A DNA stretch of 39,318 nucleotides from Pyrinomonas sp040289685 (GCF_040289685.1 NZ_PSLQ01000029.1:1-39318), one strand, 5' to 3'. Shown: positions 20,252-28,422, numbered from the stretch's first letter. The notes: a model not told the origin generated them from the letters alone. Made by a program: numbers and translations.

Positions 20252-20659
20252 ATGAATAAGATCATCATCCTCGCTGCGCGACGCAGCGTTGAGACGCGGC
20301 TCGCTGCCGTCAAGCGACTGCGCGCGGTGGAAGATGCCAAACTGCGCGCGCGTCAAGCGCAAGGCAAACTTCGCCGCTTCGTCAACGCCCATTTCCGAGC
20401 ACAGGAGGTCATCGCCTCGCTCGCATTGAGGCGTGGCGAATGCAACCGTTGCGGCGCGTGTTGCGAAATGCTCTTCAAATGCCCCTTTTTGCGTCGCCAT
20501 GAGGATGGGACGACGAGCTGCGGGATCTATCAGGATCGCCCCACGCAGTGCCGTTTGTTTCCCATAGACCGCCGCGATTTGGAAGAGGTGCGCGGTGCAT
20601 GCAGCTACTATTTCGTCGATCGTCCCGTGCAAATCAAACGGACGAAGATGCGCCAATAA
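20252..20659 (+). CDS. YkgJ-family cysteine-cluster protein (putative metal-binding)
   Basis: A 135-residue protein with eight Cys clustered in its second half: Cys64, 67, 70, 71, 77, 90, 100 and 117. The pattern ECNRCGACCE...C followed by SCGIYQDRPTQCRLFP matches the YkgJ/UPF0153 domain thought to bind Zn or an Fe-S cluster; no reaction is established. The N-terminal 50 residues are a basic helix of low complexity. A four-codon ATG frame (20244) overlaps the start region. It precedes purA by 108 bases in the same direction and may be cotranscribed with it. Confidence 0.8.
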   Translation: MNKIIILAARRSVETRLAAVKRLRAVEDAKLRARQAQGKLRRFVNAHFRAQEVIASLALRRGECNRCGACCEMLFKCPFLRRHEDGTTSCGIYQDRPTQCRLFPIDRRDLEEVRGACSYYFVDRPVQIKRTKMRQ

Positions 20660-20767
20660 GGGACGCTTCCGCATCGAAGCGGGCCGGAATCGCTCGCCGC
20701 GCCCCGTGCCGCTCCGCTTCGAGTCAGAATCCTTCTGCACGGTCGCGGCGCTCTCGAAAGCTCGAAC

Positions 20768-22087
20768 ATGTCACACATCATCGTCATCGTCGGCGCCCAA
20801 TGGGGCGATGAAGGCAAAGGCAAGATCGTCGATCTACTGGCCGAAAGGTTCGACATAGTTGCCCGTTACCAAGGCGGACATAACGCCGGCCACTCTGTGC
20901 AGGTCGGCGAAAAGTCCTACGTCCTTCACCTGCTTCCATCAGGCATCGTTCATCCACGCAAGACCTGCGTTCTCGGCAACGGCATGGTCATTGACCCACA
21001 AGCTTTCCGCGAAGAGGTCACAAGATTGCGCGCGCAAGGCATTGAGATCACGCCGCACAGAGTGCTCGTCAGTTCGCGTGCCCACTTAATCCTTCCCTAC
21101 CATCGAGTGCTCGATCATACGAGCGAAGAACGGCTCGGCAACGAGCGCGTCGGAACGACGCTGCGTGGCATCGGACCAGCTTACGAAGACAAAGCGGGGC
21201 GACGCGGCATTCGCGCCGCGGACGCGCTTGACCCAGCCGTTTTGCGCGCGCGCATCGAGCGTAATCTGGAGGACGCCAATCGCATCATCGTCGCTTACGG
21301 AAGACAAGCGCTCGATGCCGAACGCGTCTTTCAAGAGACGTGGGCTGCCGTTCAGGACCTCGCCCCGTTCGTCGCCGATACGACCGAGTACCTCAATCGC
21401 GCGGCGCGCACGGGCCGTTCCATTCTGCTTGAAGGAGCGCAGGCCACTCTGCTCGACGTGGATCACGGGACGTACCCGTTCGTCACCTCATCGAGCACCA
21501 CAGCTGGCGGCGCATGCATCGGTTCCGGCCTCGCGCCGCACCGGATCACAGGCGTACTCGGCATCGTCCGCACCTACACGACGCGCGTCGGCGAAGGACC
21601 GTTTCCGACCGAAATGCTCGGTGAAGAGACGGAAATCGGCAACCTCATACGCGAGCGAGGACGCGAATACGGCGCCTCCACAGGGCGCCCGCGCCGCTGC
21701 GGCTGGTTCGACGCCTTCGCCACACGCTACGCCGCCGAGATCAATGGATTCAGCTCGATCGCTCTGACCAAACTCGATGTGCTCGATGCGTTGGAGGAGA
21801 TCAAAGTCTGCGTCGGATACAAACTCGACGGCCGCGCGCTCGATTCCTTCCCGGCAGTGGCGCAGGAGTTGCGACGCGTTGAACCCGTTTACGCGACGCT
21901 GCCGGGCTGGCGCCGCTCGACGCTCGGCGTGACGCAGTGGGAGGAGCTGCCAGAAAAGGCCCGCCGCTACGTGGAGTTCCTCGAACGCGAGATCGGCGTC
22001 CCAATCGGCTTGATCTCTACCGGGCCGGAACGCAGCCAAACGATCATCCATCAACACTCGGCCATCGCAGCTTGGTTGCGCGATTGA
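20768..22087 (+). CDS. purA: Adenylosuccinate synthase
   Basis: It joins IMP and aspartate using GTP, the first committed step to AMP. The 439 residues match the family. The P-loop is GDEGKGK (13-19) with Asp14; catalytic His42 lies in GGHNAGHS. Further motifs are GTTLRGIGPAYEDKAGRRGIR (switch loop), VTSSSTTAGG, TRVGEGPFPTE and GRPRRCGWFD. The start at ATG 20768 gives MSHIIVIVGAQWGDEGKGK. A paired-hairpin region closes the gene, converging on the minus-strand XapX gene. Confidence 0.97.
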   Translation: MSHIIVIVGAQWGDEGKGKIVDLLAERFDIVARYQGGHNAGHSVQVGEKSYVLHLLPSGIVHPRKTCVLGNGMVIDPQAFREEVTRLRAQGIEITPHRVLVSSRAHLILPYHRVLDHTSEERLGNERVGTTLRGIGPAYEDKAGRRGIRAADALDPAVLRARIERNLEDANRIIVAYGRQALDAERVFQETWAAVQDLAPFVADTTEYLNRAARTGRSILLEGAQATLLDVDHGTYPFVTSSSTTAGGACIGSGLAPHRITGVLGIVRTYTTRVGEGPFPTEMLGEETEIGNLIRERGREYGASTGRPRRCGWFDAFATRYAAEINGFSSIALTKLDVLDALEEIKVCVGYKLDGRALDSFPAVAQELRRVEPVYATLPGWRRSTLGVTQWEELPEKARRYVEFLEREIGVPIGLISTGPERSQTIIHQHSAIAAWLRD

Positions 22088-22092
22088 AAGCT

Positions 22093-22153
22093 CGAACGAA
22101 ATCTCGTTCGCTTGGAAGCCGAATCGATCCGCTCGCTCATCGAGCGAATGGAT
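22093..22153. terminator. Tandem hairpins between purA and the XapX gene
   Basis: CGAACGA-aatc-TCGTTCG (22093-22110) is followed by CGCTCG-ctcat-CGAGCG (22130-22146) with flanking ATCC/GGAT. They lie between convergent genes and probably end both transcripts; neither has a long T tract. Confidence 0.55.
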
Positions 22154-22164
22154 TGAAACCGGCG

Positions 22165-22377
22165 CTACAAATCTTGCCTCTTCTTCTGCTCCGTCCGCGA
22201 TTGGTGAGCATCAGCGCGCGAAGCGAGATAACGGTCGGTCAAACTGTAACCGACTGTGATCGACATGATGAGAAAGACGCCGAGCAGCTGCGGCGGAGCT
22301 GGAACCGGGATATCGAACCACCGGCATGCTGCTCCGATAAGAAAACCGATCAACAAGGCGATGATGATCTTTGTCAT
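22165..22377 (-). CDS. Small XapX-domain (DUF1427) inner-membrane protein
   Basis: A 70-residue protein with two predicted membrane spans, IIIALLIGFLIGAACRWF and QLLGVFLIMSITVGYSL, separated by PVPAPPQ. The span-PAPP-span layout is the XapX/DUF1427 pattern; function is unknown in the family. A charged, Gln/Arg/Lys-rich tail ends the protein. The start at ATG 22377 puts the first span at the N-terminus as in relatives, though no Shine-Dalgarno is seen; an upstream in-frame TTG (22413) would add twelve basic residues. The gene faces purA. Confidence 0.7.
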   Translation of the reverse strand: MTKIIIALLIGFLIGAACRWFDIPVPAPPQLLGVFLIMSITVGYSLTDRYLASRADAHQSRTEQKKRQDL

Positions 22378-22624
22378 AAAGTAAAAACTAACACGCGTCC
22401 GGCGCCCGCTCAAAAGGATGTCGTTCGAAATATCCTTCGCGTGGGGTTGCCAGCGAGCGGCTTATTTGCTAGATTTGCGCCTTTCGTCGCCCGATTACCG
22501 GGCCACTCCGTGGGCGCGCTTTTAGCGTGCCCGCCGATCTCGTCGAGGGGCTTTCGGCGTCGGAGAATTCTTAGGGAAGATGGGCCTTTGGGGCAGATTT
22601 TCCGAGACGCACACGCCCTCGTTG

Positions 22625-22633
22625 TGATATATC
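22625..22633 (+). promoter_or_regulatory. Candidate extended -10 promoter of the HU gene
   Basis: TGATATATC gives an extended -10 (TG-n-TATATC, hexamer 22628-22633) with no good -35. Transcription would begin near 22640, about 50 nt before the HU start; GGAGGT lies close to the ATG. Confidence 0.4.
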
Positions 22634-22689
22634 TGCAATGCAAAGTTCTAGCGACAACTCGAATCCACTGGAGGTAACAAACACCGAAG

Positions 22690-22998
22690 ATGGCGACCAA
22701 AGCAGCTAAAAAGCGCATGACGCAATCGGAGATCGTCAACCACTTCGCCGACAAGTTTGAAATGAAGCGCGCCGATGTCAAGTCCTTCTTTCAAGAACTG
22801 GCCGACTTGGCAACGCGCGAAGTCAAGCGCAACGGCGAATTCGTCCTGCCGGGTTTCGGCAAACTCGTCCTGTCACACCGCAAAGCGCGCGAAGGACGCA
22901 ATCCGCAAACCGGCGAACCCATCCACATACCAGCCAAGACGACGCTCAAGTTCCGCATCGGTAAAGCGTTGAAAGATGCCGTCGTGCCGAAGAAGTAG
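22690..22998 (+). CDS. HU-family nucleoid DNA-binding protein
   Basis: A 102-residue basic DNA-bending protein. The HU/IHF fold is complete, with the signature beta-arm GRNPQTGEPIHIPAKTTLKFRIGKALK. The N-terminus has a short Lys/Ala leader (MATKAAKKRMTQ) before the first helix, as in several non-proteobacterial HUs. A strong GGAGGT precedes the ATG. It could be annotated hup, but the HU versus IHF subtype is not certain. It stands alone and ends at an 11-bp terminator hairpin. Confidence 0.94.
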   Translation: MATKAAKKRMTQSEIVNHFADKFEMKRADVKSFFQELADLATREVKRNGEFVLPGFGKLVLSHRKAREGRNPQTGEPIHIPAKTTLKFRIGKALKDAVVPKK

Positions 22999-23028
22999 CG
23001 CGTCTCATGTCCAAAACCTTCTGATTCG

Positions 23029-23090
23029 TGCCGCCTGCGCCAGCCGTCTGACGCCAAGCGACCTCGTCGCAGGCGGCATCGACCTCTTTT
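23029..23090 (+). terminator. Terminator of the HU gene
   Basis: TGCCGCCTGCG (23029-23039) pairs perfectly over 11 bp with CGCAGGCGGCA (23068-23078). The 28-nt loop holds a smaller CGTC/GACG hairpin. CTCTTTT ends at 23090. Confidence 0.6.
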
Positions 23091-23505
23091 CATTCGGCTG
23101 TCACCGCCTGCTCCGATTAAAAGCTCGCGACCACAACAACCGCGCCAAAAGTCAACGCACTCGTCCTTCTCGGCGGACGAGCCACCGATCGAAAAATCGC
23201 AACCGCGACAGTTGCGCCAAACCGCAGCGCTACTCAACGCTCATCGAGCTGATTTACGTCCCCTTGCGCGAGCGACAGGTGCGCCAAGCTGTAGCGCCAC
23301 TGCCATCTATCATCCGCCCCGGCCTCCAAATCAGCGGCGACAAATCCCTTTTCCCAGAAGCTCCCACATTGGCCGATTCCACTGAAACAGTCTCGGGCGG
23401 AGACTGCATCGGATGATCTGAGCGAACCGGGTCTGAGCGGAAAACCACGCGCGCCTCGTTAGCTCATCACAAGAGAACTACGTCGGGAGGGTTCCAACTC
23501 TTGGG
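23091..23505. other. Gene-free interval before uvsE
   Basis: No convincing gene was found. A perfect 7-bp hairpin, CTCGTCC-ttctcggc-GGACGAG, lies at 23160-23181. CAAGAG/CTCTTG repeats at about 23470-23503 may bracket the uvsE 3' end. Open frames across the interval have no recognisable protein features. Confidence 0.5.
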
Positions 23506-24528
23506 TCAACCGCCGCTTTCGATGCGTCGTGCCCTTTTTCGCTTCTCGCTGCCCACCTTCTTTTCGCCGTTCAGCAACCACGGGCGCTTGTCAAACTCTT
23601 CGCACAAACGCAACAGCGCCACGTCTTTCGCCTTGGCCTCGAGCATGATGTCGAACTCAAGCCCCGCCGCCGCGCGCAGGAAGTATGCGAACTCGAAAGG
23701 ATTGACGAAGTCGGCGTGTTGCGTGACGAGCGGCGCTTGCACCTGCACGCCCCGTTTACCTGCGATGCGCCTTTCAACAGCGCGCATTTCGGTGCGCGGG
23801 CTGGAGAAGTGAATCTTCGGCAACACTCCCGCAGGCCACGTCCGGAGGCATCTTTCCAGGGCTTCGCGAAGATCCATCCCTTCCGGGTTGAGACAGTGGT
23901 GGTGCAGAAAGTCGAAGACCACCGGCACCCCGGTCCGTTCGTGCACGCCGATGGCGTCGGCTACGCTGTAACGCAGGTCGTCGTTTTCTATCACGAGCCG
24001 CCGCCTGATATGCTCCGGAAGCTTCTCGTACCGCGCACAGAAACGGTCAAGAGCCGCACGCCGATTATCATATACGCCGCCTAGATGAAGCACGACCACG
24101 CCCGTCGGTCCTTGACCTAAAAGGTCGAGCAGACGCGCCTGCCAGTCGATGTCCCTAACCGAACGAGCGGTCAAATCCTCATCGGGCGAGTTCAGCAGGA
24201 TGTATTGCGATGGGTGAAACGAAAGGCGCACGCCCAAGCTCTGCGATTTTGCGGCAGCCACTTCGATCTCTCGCTCAGCCTCGCGAAACTGGTTATGGAA
24301 CCGCGGGTGATCCGGATGGGTTAAATACGGGGCGAAATCGCTCGACATGCGGTAGAGCGCGATCCGATTGGCAGCCAGATGATCGAGCATCTGGTCGAAA
24401 TGCTCCAAGCTCGTGCGAAGGTGTGGCCCGCTCTGCCACCGACGAGTGTCGTGTGACCGGATGGGCGCAGCTAGCGCTTTGACGGCGAAACCCAAACGGT
24501 GGCCACCGATGCTTCTGGCGTTCTCCAT
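23506..24528 (-). CDS. uvsE: UV-damage endonuclease UvsE/UVDE
   Basis: A TIM-barrel, metal-dependent endonuclease that nicks 5' of UV photoproducts, starting a repair route alternative to UvrABC. At 340 residues it is somewhat longer than the Thermus enzyme. Landmarks are LYRMSSDFAPYLTHP, RLSFHPSQYILLNSP, GVVVLHLGGVYDN, RLVIENDD and VVFDFLHHHCLNP, then PKIHFSS and DIMLEAKAKD, supplying the His/Glu/Asp metal ligands. The ATG at 24528 is chosen over an in-frame GTG at 24546; neither has a strong ribosome-binding site. The basic C-terminal tail (KKVGSEKRKRARRI) is extra. It is divergent from the small unknown gene on its right. Confidence 0.93.
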   Translation of the reverse strand: MENARSIGGHRLGFAVKALAAPIRSHDTRRWQSGPHLRTSLEHFDQMLDHLAANRIALYRMSSDFAPYLTHPDHPRFHNQFREAEREIEVAAAKSQSLGVRLSFHPSQYILLNSPDEDLTARSVRDIDWQARLLDLLGQGPTGVVVLHLGGVYDNRRAALDRFCARYEKLPEHIRRRLVIENDDLRYSVADAIGVHERTGVPVVFDFLHHHCLNPEGMDLREALERCLRTWPAGVLPKIHFSSPRTEMRAVERRIAGKRGVQVQAPLVTQHADFVNPFEFAYFLRAAAGLEFDIMLEAKAKDVALLRLCEEFDKRPWLLNGEKKVGSEKRKRARRIESGG

Positions 24529-24588
24529 GATTCCACTGTGCCCCACGCGAGCTTGTAAAAAATTTTGCTAGCATTTTCTCTGACTTTC

Positions 24589-24597
24589 TGCTATTAT
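24589..24597 (+). promoter_or_regulatory. Candidate extended -10 promoter for the leader and small gene
   Basis: TGCTATTAT gives an extended -10 (TG-n-TATTAT, hexamer 24592-24597) in an AT-rich stretch with TTGTAAAAAATTTTGC upstream. Transcription should begin near 24603. No -35 at ideal spacing, as tolerated by extended -10 promoters. Confidence 0.5.
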
Positions 24598-24609
24598 TCA
24601 ATGTTTTGT

Positions 24610-24718
24610 GCAGCTCCCGAAATCGCCCTTCGATGCGCCGCCAAAAGTGCCGAAGCCGCGTCGGGCTGCGTGAAATTCTTTGGGGATTTGCAACAAAAAC
24701 GCATCCCAAATCTTTTTT
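24610..24718 (+). ncRNA. Structured leader or small RNA ending in a terminator-like hairpin
   Basis: A closing stem pairs GCAG (24610-24613) with CTGC (24666-24669) and CCCGA (24616-24620) with TCGGG (24661-24665). Then TTTGGG-g-AT (24679-24687) pairs with ATCCCAAA (24703-24710) around a GC-flanked A-rich loop, followed by TCTTTTTTC (24711-24719). This is the form of an intrinsic terminator 60 nt upstream of the small gene's start. A third hairpin, ACCGTA-gcgt-TACGGT, lies at 24743-24758. It may be an attenuator or riboswitch-like leader, or a separate small RNA of roughly 115 nt. No known riboswitch class was recognised. Confidence 0.5.
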
Positions 24719-24777
24719 CATGCATCTATTCTTATCTCGATAACCGTAGCGTTACGGTGAAAAAGGAAGGAGCAATG

Positions 24778-25032
24778 ATGAACATCGGAACAGCAGCAGC
24801 GATGTCGCTCGAAGAGCGACTCAAGAAAATAGACCACATCCAAGCGCGTCGTTATGCGAAGTTGTCGGGTCTGGCGCGGGAGATCGCGACCGAGGGCATT
24901 CTCCGTCACCTTCGCGCCTGCGACCGCATGGATGTCAACCCGGACGTGGCCGCAGTGCGCGAGATCATCGACGATGCCCTCAATGGCCGTCGCGTCTTCG
25001 CCGAGCCACTCGATGACCGTTATGCCGCATAA
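24778..25032 (+). CDS. Small conserved-looking protein of unknown function
   Basis: Not recognised. An 84-residue, probably all-helical soluble protein: MSLEERLKKIDHIQARRYAK helix, then REIATEGILRHLRACDRM, then VAAVREIIDDALNGRRVF; no membrane span, no signal, one Cys. AAGGAAGGAG (24763-24772) gives good spacing to ATG 24778; ATG 24775 is three bases earlier. The frame stays open upstream to 24565, including an ATG at 24601, but that part is Cys/Phe-rich with odd codon use and lies over the structured leader. A very strong terminator follows, so it is an independent unit. Confidence 0.7.
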   Translation: MNIGTAAAMSLEERLKKIDHIQARRYAKLSGLAREIATEGILRHLRACDRMDVNPDVAAVREIIDDALNGRRVFAEPLDDRYAA

Positions 25033-25072
25033 CGCGCCCGATTTATCCTCCCGTGCAATCATCCTTGACGAC

Positions 25073-25107
25073 AAGAGGGAACGGTCTTGAGACCGTTCCC
25101 TCTTTTA
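25073..25107 (+). terminator. Strong intrinsic terminator of the small gene
   Basis: A perfect 14-bp stem, AAGAGGGAACGGTC (25073-25086) with GACCGTTCCCTCTT (25091-25104), has a TTGA tetraloop and ends in TTTT. It is the cleanest terminator in the window. Confidence 0.9.
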
Positions 25108-25495
25108 ACTTCGCTCTCGAAAACAACTAACCCGCTTAAACAGGGGCGGTGCCCAACAAGAGACTCCCACTGCAACGACTCACGGCCTGCGAGATTCGAG
25201 CGATTTAATGCTCTATGCGTGCAACAAAGGCAACACCCCTCATTTCTACGCCTCTCTACGCCTCACGGGTACACGAGAGCGCTCGACCTAAGTTCCGCCT
25301 GAGAGTGATTGTCGCTTGTCGCTTTCCGCTGCTGTTCACTCCCGGCTCGGTTCCCTGAATGCGAATCGAGACGTGAGGATCTCAACACGAACGCGATCAT
25401 CCGCTGCCGCGCGCGTAACCTTTGCGATCCGTTGACGCTGCGCACTGAAAAGCCCTAACGAGAGCATTAACTACGCCAACGGGCCCTTCCATCAT
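25108..25495. other. Gene-free interval
   Basis: No gene or RNA was recognised. It contains a tandem 10-mer, TCTACGCCTC twice, near 25243-25262. It separates the small gene's terminator from the 3' end of the minus-strand Nudix gene; a weak GGGC/GCCC pair followed by T's on the minus strand just past the Nudix stop may end that transcript. Confidence 0.5.
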
Positions 25496-26098
25496 TCACT
25501 CGATCGGAAAAGATGCGGGACCTCCTTCGAGCTGAAAGCGCATGATCGCCAACAAGCTCAGAGCGTCCGTGATCTCGCCGGCGAACGCCATGCGCAAGGC
25601 TTCAGCGAATGGCACGCGCCGCACCTGCAATCGTTCGGTTCCTTCTGGGCGGCTTTCGCCCAAAGAGAGACCCGTCGCAATGAACCAAAGCGCGCGTTCA
25701 TCCGATACGGAATTCGACAAATGAGCCTCGCCAGCCAAGCGCCACTTCGCTGCTTCGAGCCCCGTCTCTTCTCGCAGCTCGCGCTTTGCGGCCGCGAGCG
25801 GGTCTTCTCCGAAAGGACACCCGCCTTCTGGAATCTCCCAAGAGTAGCGACCGAGCGTGTAACGGTATTGTCCGACGAGATAAACGTCTTGGCCATCCAC
25901 GGGAAGGATGCCGACCGCGATGTTTTTGTACTGCACGACGCCGTATATTCCGGGTCGACCATCGGGGCGCAGAACTTCGTCTTCACGCACCGTAATCCAT
26001 GGGTTATCGTAGACAAGGCGCGAGCGGAGCGTTCTCCACGGGTTGATCTGCTCCTCTTCATCGGGCAGACGCCAAAGCGCATCACCTTTTTTTTCCAT
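25496..26098 (-). CDS. Nudix hydrolase, ADP-ribose pyrophosphatase-like
   Basis: A 200-residue protein with a complete Nudix box from Gly92 to Leu114: G-x5-E98-x7-R106-E107-xx-E110-E111-x-G-L. The ADP-ribose/NudF-like group is suggested by VYLVGQYRYTLGRYSWEIPEGG ahead of the box. It likely hydrolyses ADP-ribose or a related nucleoside diphosphate sugar using Mg2+. The start at ATG 26098 gives MEKKGDALWRLP. It lies 69 bases after the AI-2E permease gene on the same strand, so the two may be cotranscribed, but no functional link is evident. Confidence 0.92.
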   Translation of the reverse strand: MEKKGDALWRLPDEEEQINPWRTLRSRLVYDNPWITVREDEVLRPDGRPGIYGVVQYKNIAVGILPVDGQDVYLVGQYRYTLGRYSWEIPEGGCPFGEDPLAAAKRELREETGLEAAKWRLAGEAHLSNSVSDERALWFIATGLSLGESRPEGTERLQVRRVPFAEALRMAFAGEITDALSLLAIMRFQLEGGPASFPIE

Positions 26099-26167
26099 GT
26101 CGATGTCGTCAGCTATTGATGTGGCGCGGCGAGGCTTTCCGGGCTGATCTTTTCATCAGGCGCGATC

Positions 26168-27262
26168 TCAATCGGTTGATGTCGGCTGATGAACCGGACC
26201 GCCGAAGACGCGCTCCTGACCGACCGGAATATTGGCTTCGCGCGCGATCTCCAGCAGCGCGAGCGTGACGGCGAGTATCACAGGGCCGAGCACGATCCCC
26301 AAAACGCCGAACAGGCTCAGCCCACCGAGCACGGAGAAGAAGACGAACAGTTCGTGCAGGCGCGTCTTTTCGCCAACGAGTTTCGGGCGCAAGAAGTTGT
26401 CCACCGTACCGATGACCAAAGCGCCCCAAGCCGTCAGCAAAGCCGCCTTCACCCAGTGTCCCGTGACGGCGAGGAAGACCGCTGCTGGCACCCAGACGAT
26501 GAAAGCGCCAGCCATTGGGATCATCGAAAGCACGGCCATTACCACTGCCCACACGATCGCCGATGGCAATCCGAGCGCCCAGAAAGCCAGCCCTCCAAGC
26601 GCGCCCTGAATGATTCCGATGACCAGCACGCCGTAGAGACAAGCGTTGATCACTTCCCGCGTGCGCTCGAAGATGGCATCCGCTTGCGTGCGATTGAGCG
26701 GTAGAAAATCACGCAGCGCGCGTAAGATGCGGTTGCCGTCGCGAAACAAGTAGTACATGGTAAAGACGGTGAAGAAAGTGTCGACGACGATGCCGAAAGC
26801 GCCGCCCAAAACGCCGAGCGTGCGACCAGCCAGTGCGCCAGCCGTCGTTTGTATTCGCTCGGTCGAAAGCGCTTGCGCTCTCAGTTGCTCGATATCAACG
26901 AAGCGCCCTAGATAACGCAGCATCGGTCCGGTGATGGGCGAGTTCGCATCGAGCAATGACATCGCGTAAGATTGCAAGACCTTGACCGCCCCCGAAAGCT
27001 CGTTGAGCACGGCGAAGATAACCAAGGCGAACGGCAGAAGGATCGTTAAAACGACCAACACACAGGAGACGAGCGCGCTCCATGTTGGTCTGCGCGTCGC
27101 CGCCACGATGCGTCTGTGCACGGGGTAGAAGAGAATGACCAGCACCGTCGCCCACGCCAGCACGTTGAGCAACGGTTTGAGCATCAGCCAACAAACGTAT
27201 AGGGCCAAAACAGTAGCGACCAACAGGACGATCCACCGCGCTTTTGAACTCCTGTCGTCCAT
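26168..27262 (-). CDS. AI-2E/PerM-family integral membrane transporter
   Basis: A 364-residue inner-membrane protein. It opens with paired spans (ARWIVLLVATVLALYVCWLML, NVLAWATVLVILFYPVHR), then SALVSCVLVVLTILLPFALVIF, and has a C-terminal bundle of four or five spans ending in GVLGIVLGPVILAVTLALLEI. FYPVHRR after span 2 and the GPVILA region are characteristic of the AI-2E/PerM family. Members differ in substrate (autoinducer-2 export, Na+/H+ exchange, others), so no substrate is assigned. ATG 27262 follows a purine-rich GAGGGGGCTTGAGAGG. Confidence 0.9.
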   Translation of the reverse strand: MDDRSSKARWIVLLVATVLALYVCWLMLKPLLNVLAWATVLVILFYPVHRRIVAATRRPTWSALVSCVLVVLTILLPFALVIFAVLNELSGAVKVLQSYAMSLLDANSPITGPMLRYLGRFVDIEQLRAQALSTERIQTTAGALAGRTLGVLGGAFGIVVDTFFTVFTMYYLFRDGNRILRALRDFLPLNRTQADAIFERTREVINACLYGVLVIGIIQGALGGLAFWALGLPSAIVWAVVMAVLSMIPMAGAFIVWVPAAVFLAVTGHWVKAALLTAWGALVIGTVDNFLRPKLVGEKTRLHELFVFFSVLGGLSLFGVLGIVLGPVILAVTLALLEIAREANIPVGQERVFGGPVHQPTSTD

Positions 27263-27499
27263 CCTCTCAAGCCCCCTCCGCGATTTAAATTAACCAATGC
27301 CTCATAATCCTAGCATTTGAACCGTCTGTGAGACGATCCCCACGTAACCGCTTCCAATGAGCCGGATCGAAGGAGAACGACGGTCCGTCAGAATCAACCA
27401 CAAATCGAGCAACTGCGCCTCGTCGCTCAGTCCGTCGTATCCGAACTTCTCGCCTAACCACGGGGAAGTTCCATCTTGGTTAGACGGGTTCTCTCAACG
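27263..27499. other. Interval upstream of AI-2E gene and tRNA-Arg
   Basis: No gene seen. It must contain the minus-strand promoter of the permease/Nudix pair, but no good boxes could be picked. CGTCT-gtg-AGACG at about 27323-27336 is a small perfect hairpin. Confidence 0.4.
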
Positions 27500-27529
27500 T
27501 TGCGAAAGGGTCAACAGGGCAGATATAAT
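27500..27529 (+). promoter_or_regulatory. Promoter of tRNA-Arg(TCT)
   Basis: TTGCGA (27500-27505), an 18-nt spacer and a perfect TATAAT (27524-27529). The predicted start, near 27536, is about 33 nt before the tRNA. Confidence 0.75.
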
Positions 27530-27568
27530 TTCGGGAGCACGCATTGGGAGCTGTTCTAAATTTCTTGC

Positions 27569-27645
27569 GCCTCCGTAGCTCAGCCGGATAGAGCATCTGC
27601 CTTCTAAGCAGAGGGTCGCAGGTTCGAGTCCTGCCGGGGGCGCCA
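27569..27645 (+). tRNA. tRNA-Arg (anticodon TCT)
   Basis: The acceptor GCCTCCG (27569-27575) pairs with CGGGGGC (one U-G), then G-CCA, with the CCA encoded. The anticodon stem TCTGC/GCAGA encloses CTTCTAA, giving anticodon TCT for AGA/AGG. The T arm has GGTTCGAGTCC. The length is 77 nt. Confidence 0.96.
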
Positions 27646-27784
27646 ACAACAGCAAAGGGCGCCGATGAAAGCCGCTAGTTTTCGCCTCTGATCCGCTATG
27701 GAGCCGGTCGTCGTTTGAACCTCGGAGGAGAGCGATCTTTTAATCGCTTCCGAAGCGAATCGGAGCCAAAGCACCGTCAAAGAG

Positions 27785-28399
27785 TCATCTGCCACAGAAG
27801 ACAAAATGCGCGTAGATGAAATCTTGCGTCGCTCCCGCAGGCGTCAGATGCTCTTCGCGCAAGCTTTTGACCAGTTTGAATTCTGCTCCGACAACGCGCG
27901 CAAGCTCATCCACACCGTATCGCACCACGGGAAGACCGCTGCATTTTGTCGGTCCCGTCTCAGCAAATGTGGCGATGATCAGATGACCGCCCGGTTTGAG
28001 CGCGCGGCGCAAGTTGTCGAGGTATTGGCGCCGACGCTCCGGCGAGACGAGGAAGTGAAAGACGGCGCGATCATGCCATAGATCGAAAGCCTGCGCGGGC
28101 AAAGATAAAGAGGTGACGTCGCCTGCGATCCACGTGACCTTGGCAGCCTTCTCGCCCAACCGACGCTTGGCCTGATCGAGAGCTGCCGCTGAAAGATCGA
28201 GAACGGTGATCCGTTCGTAACCGCGCGCCAATAGATCGTCAACGAGGGTCGAGTTTCCGCCGCCGACATCTATGATCGAAGAATCGCGCGGCAATCCGGC
28301 TTCCTCGATCAAACGCAAAGAGCATGTAAGATGAGGCTGCCACCAGCTCAACTCCGCAGGGTCGCGCGTCGCGTAGAAGCGATCCCAATGCTCCGCCAT
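27785..28399 (-). CDS. Class I SAM-dependent methyltransferase at the end of the sulfur operon
   Basis: A Rossmann-fold methyltransferase of about 204 residues from ATG 28399 (MAEHWDRFYATRDPAELSWWQ). Motif I is IIDVGGGNSTLVDDLL, motif II VLDLSAAAL, motif III GDVTSL, then LWHDRAVFHFL and LKPGGHLIIATF. The WDRFY...SWWQPH opening and KCSGLPVVRY stretch mark a common bacterial subgroup whose substrate is not known to me. The start is uncertain: an in-frame GTG at 28414 (close to GGAGG) or ATG 28456 would extend it, the latter into the upstream gene. It starts 23 bases after that gene's stop, so it is very likely cotranscribed with the persulfide-handling genes. Confidence 0.85.
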   Translation of the reverse strand: MAEHWDRFYATRDPAELSWWQPHLTCSLRLIEEAGLPRDSSIIDVGGGNSTLVDDLLARGYERITVLDLSAAALDQAKRRLGEKAAKVTWIAGDVTSLSLPAQAFDLWHDRAVFHFLVSPERRRQYLDNLRRALKPGGHLIIATFAETGPTKCSGLPVVRYGVDELARVVGAEFKLVKSLREEHLTPAGATQDFIYAHFVFCGR

Positions 28400-28422
28400 C
28401 GTCTTCTCAGACACGCCTCCGT

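Noticed and set aside
22976..23416. A 146-residue frame downstream of HU
   Set aside because: It starts inside HU, runs through the HU terminator, and has no recognisable motif or ribosome-binding site.
23455..23520. CTCGTTAGCTCA followed by GGGTTCCAACTC, suggestive of a tRNA D arm and T arm
   Set aside because: Too short, no acceptor or anticodon stem can be drawn, and the T loop does not fit.
25243..25262. Tandem TCTACGCCTC, considered as a CRISPR or minisatellite
   Set aside because: Only two copies, no spacers, no cas genes; a chance short duplication.
27604..27804. A 66-residue minus-strand frame ending RQDSNLRPSA
   Set aside because: It is the antisense of tRNA-Arg; this peptide tail is a well-known false gene product of tRNA loci.
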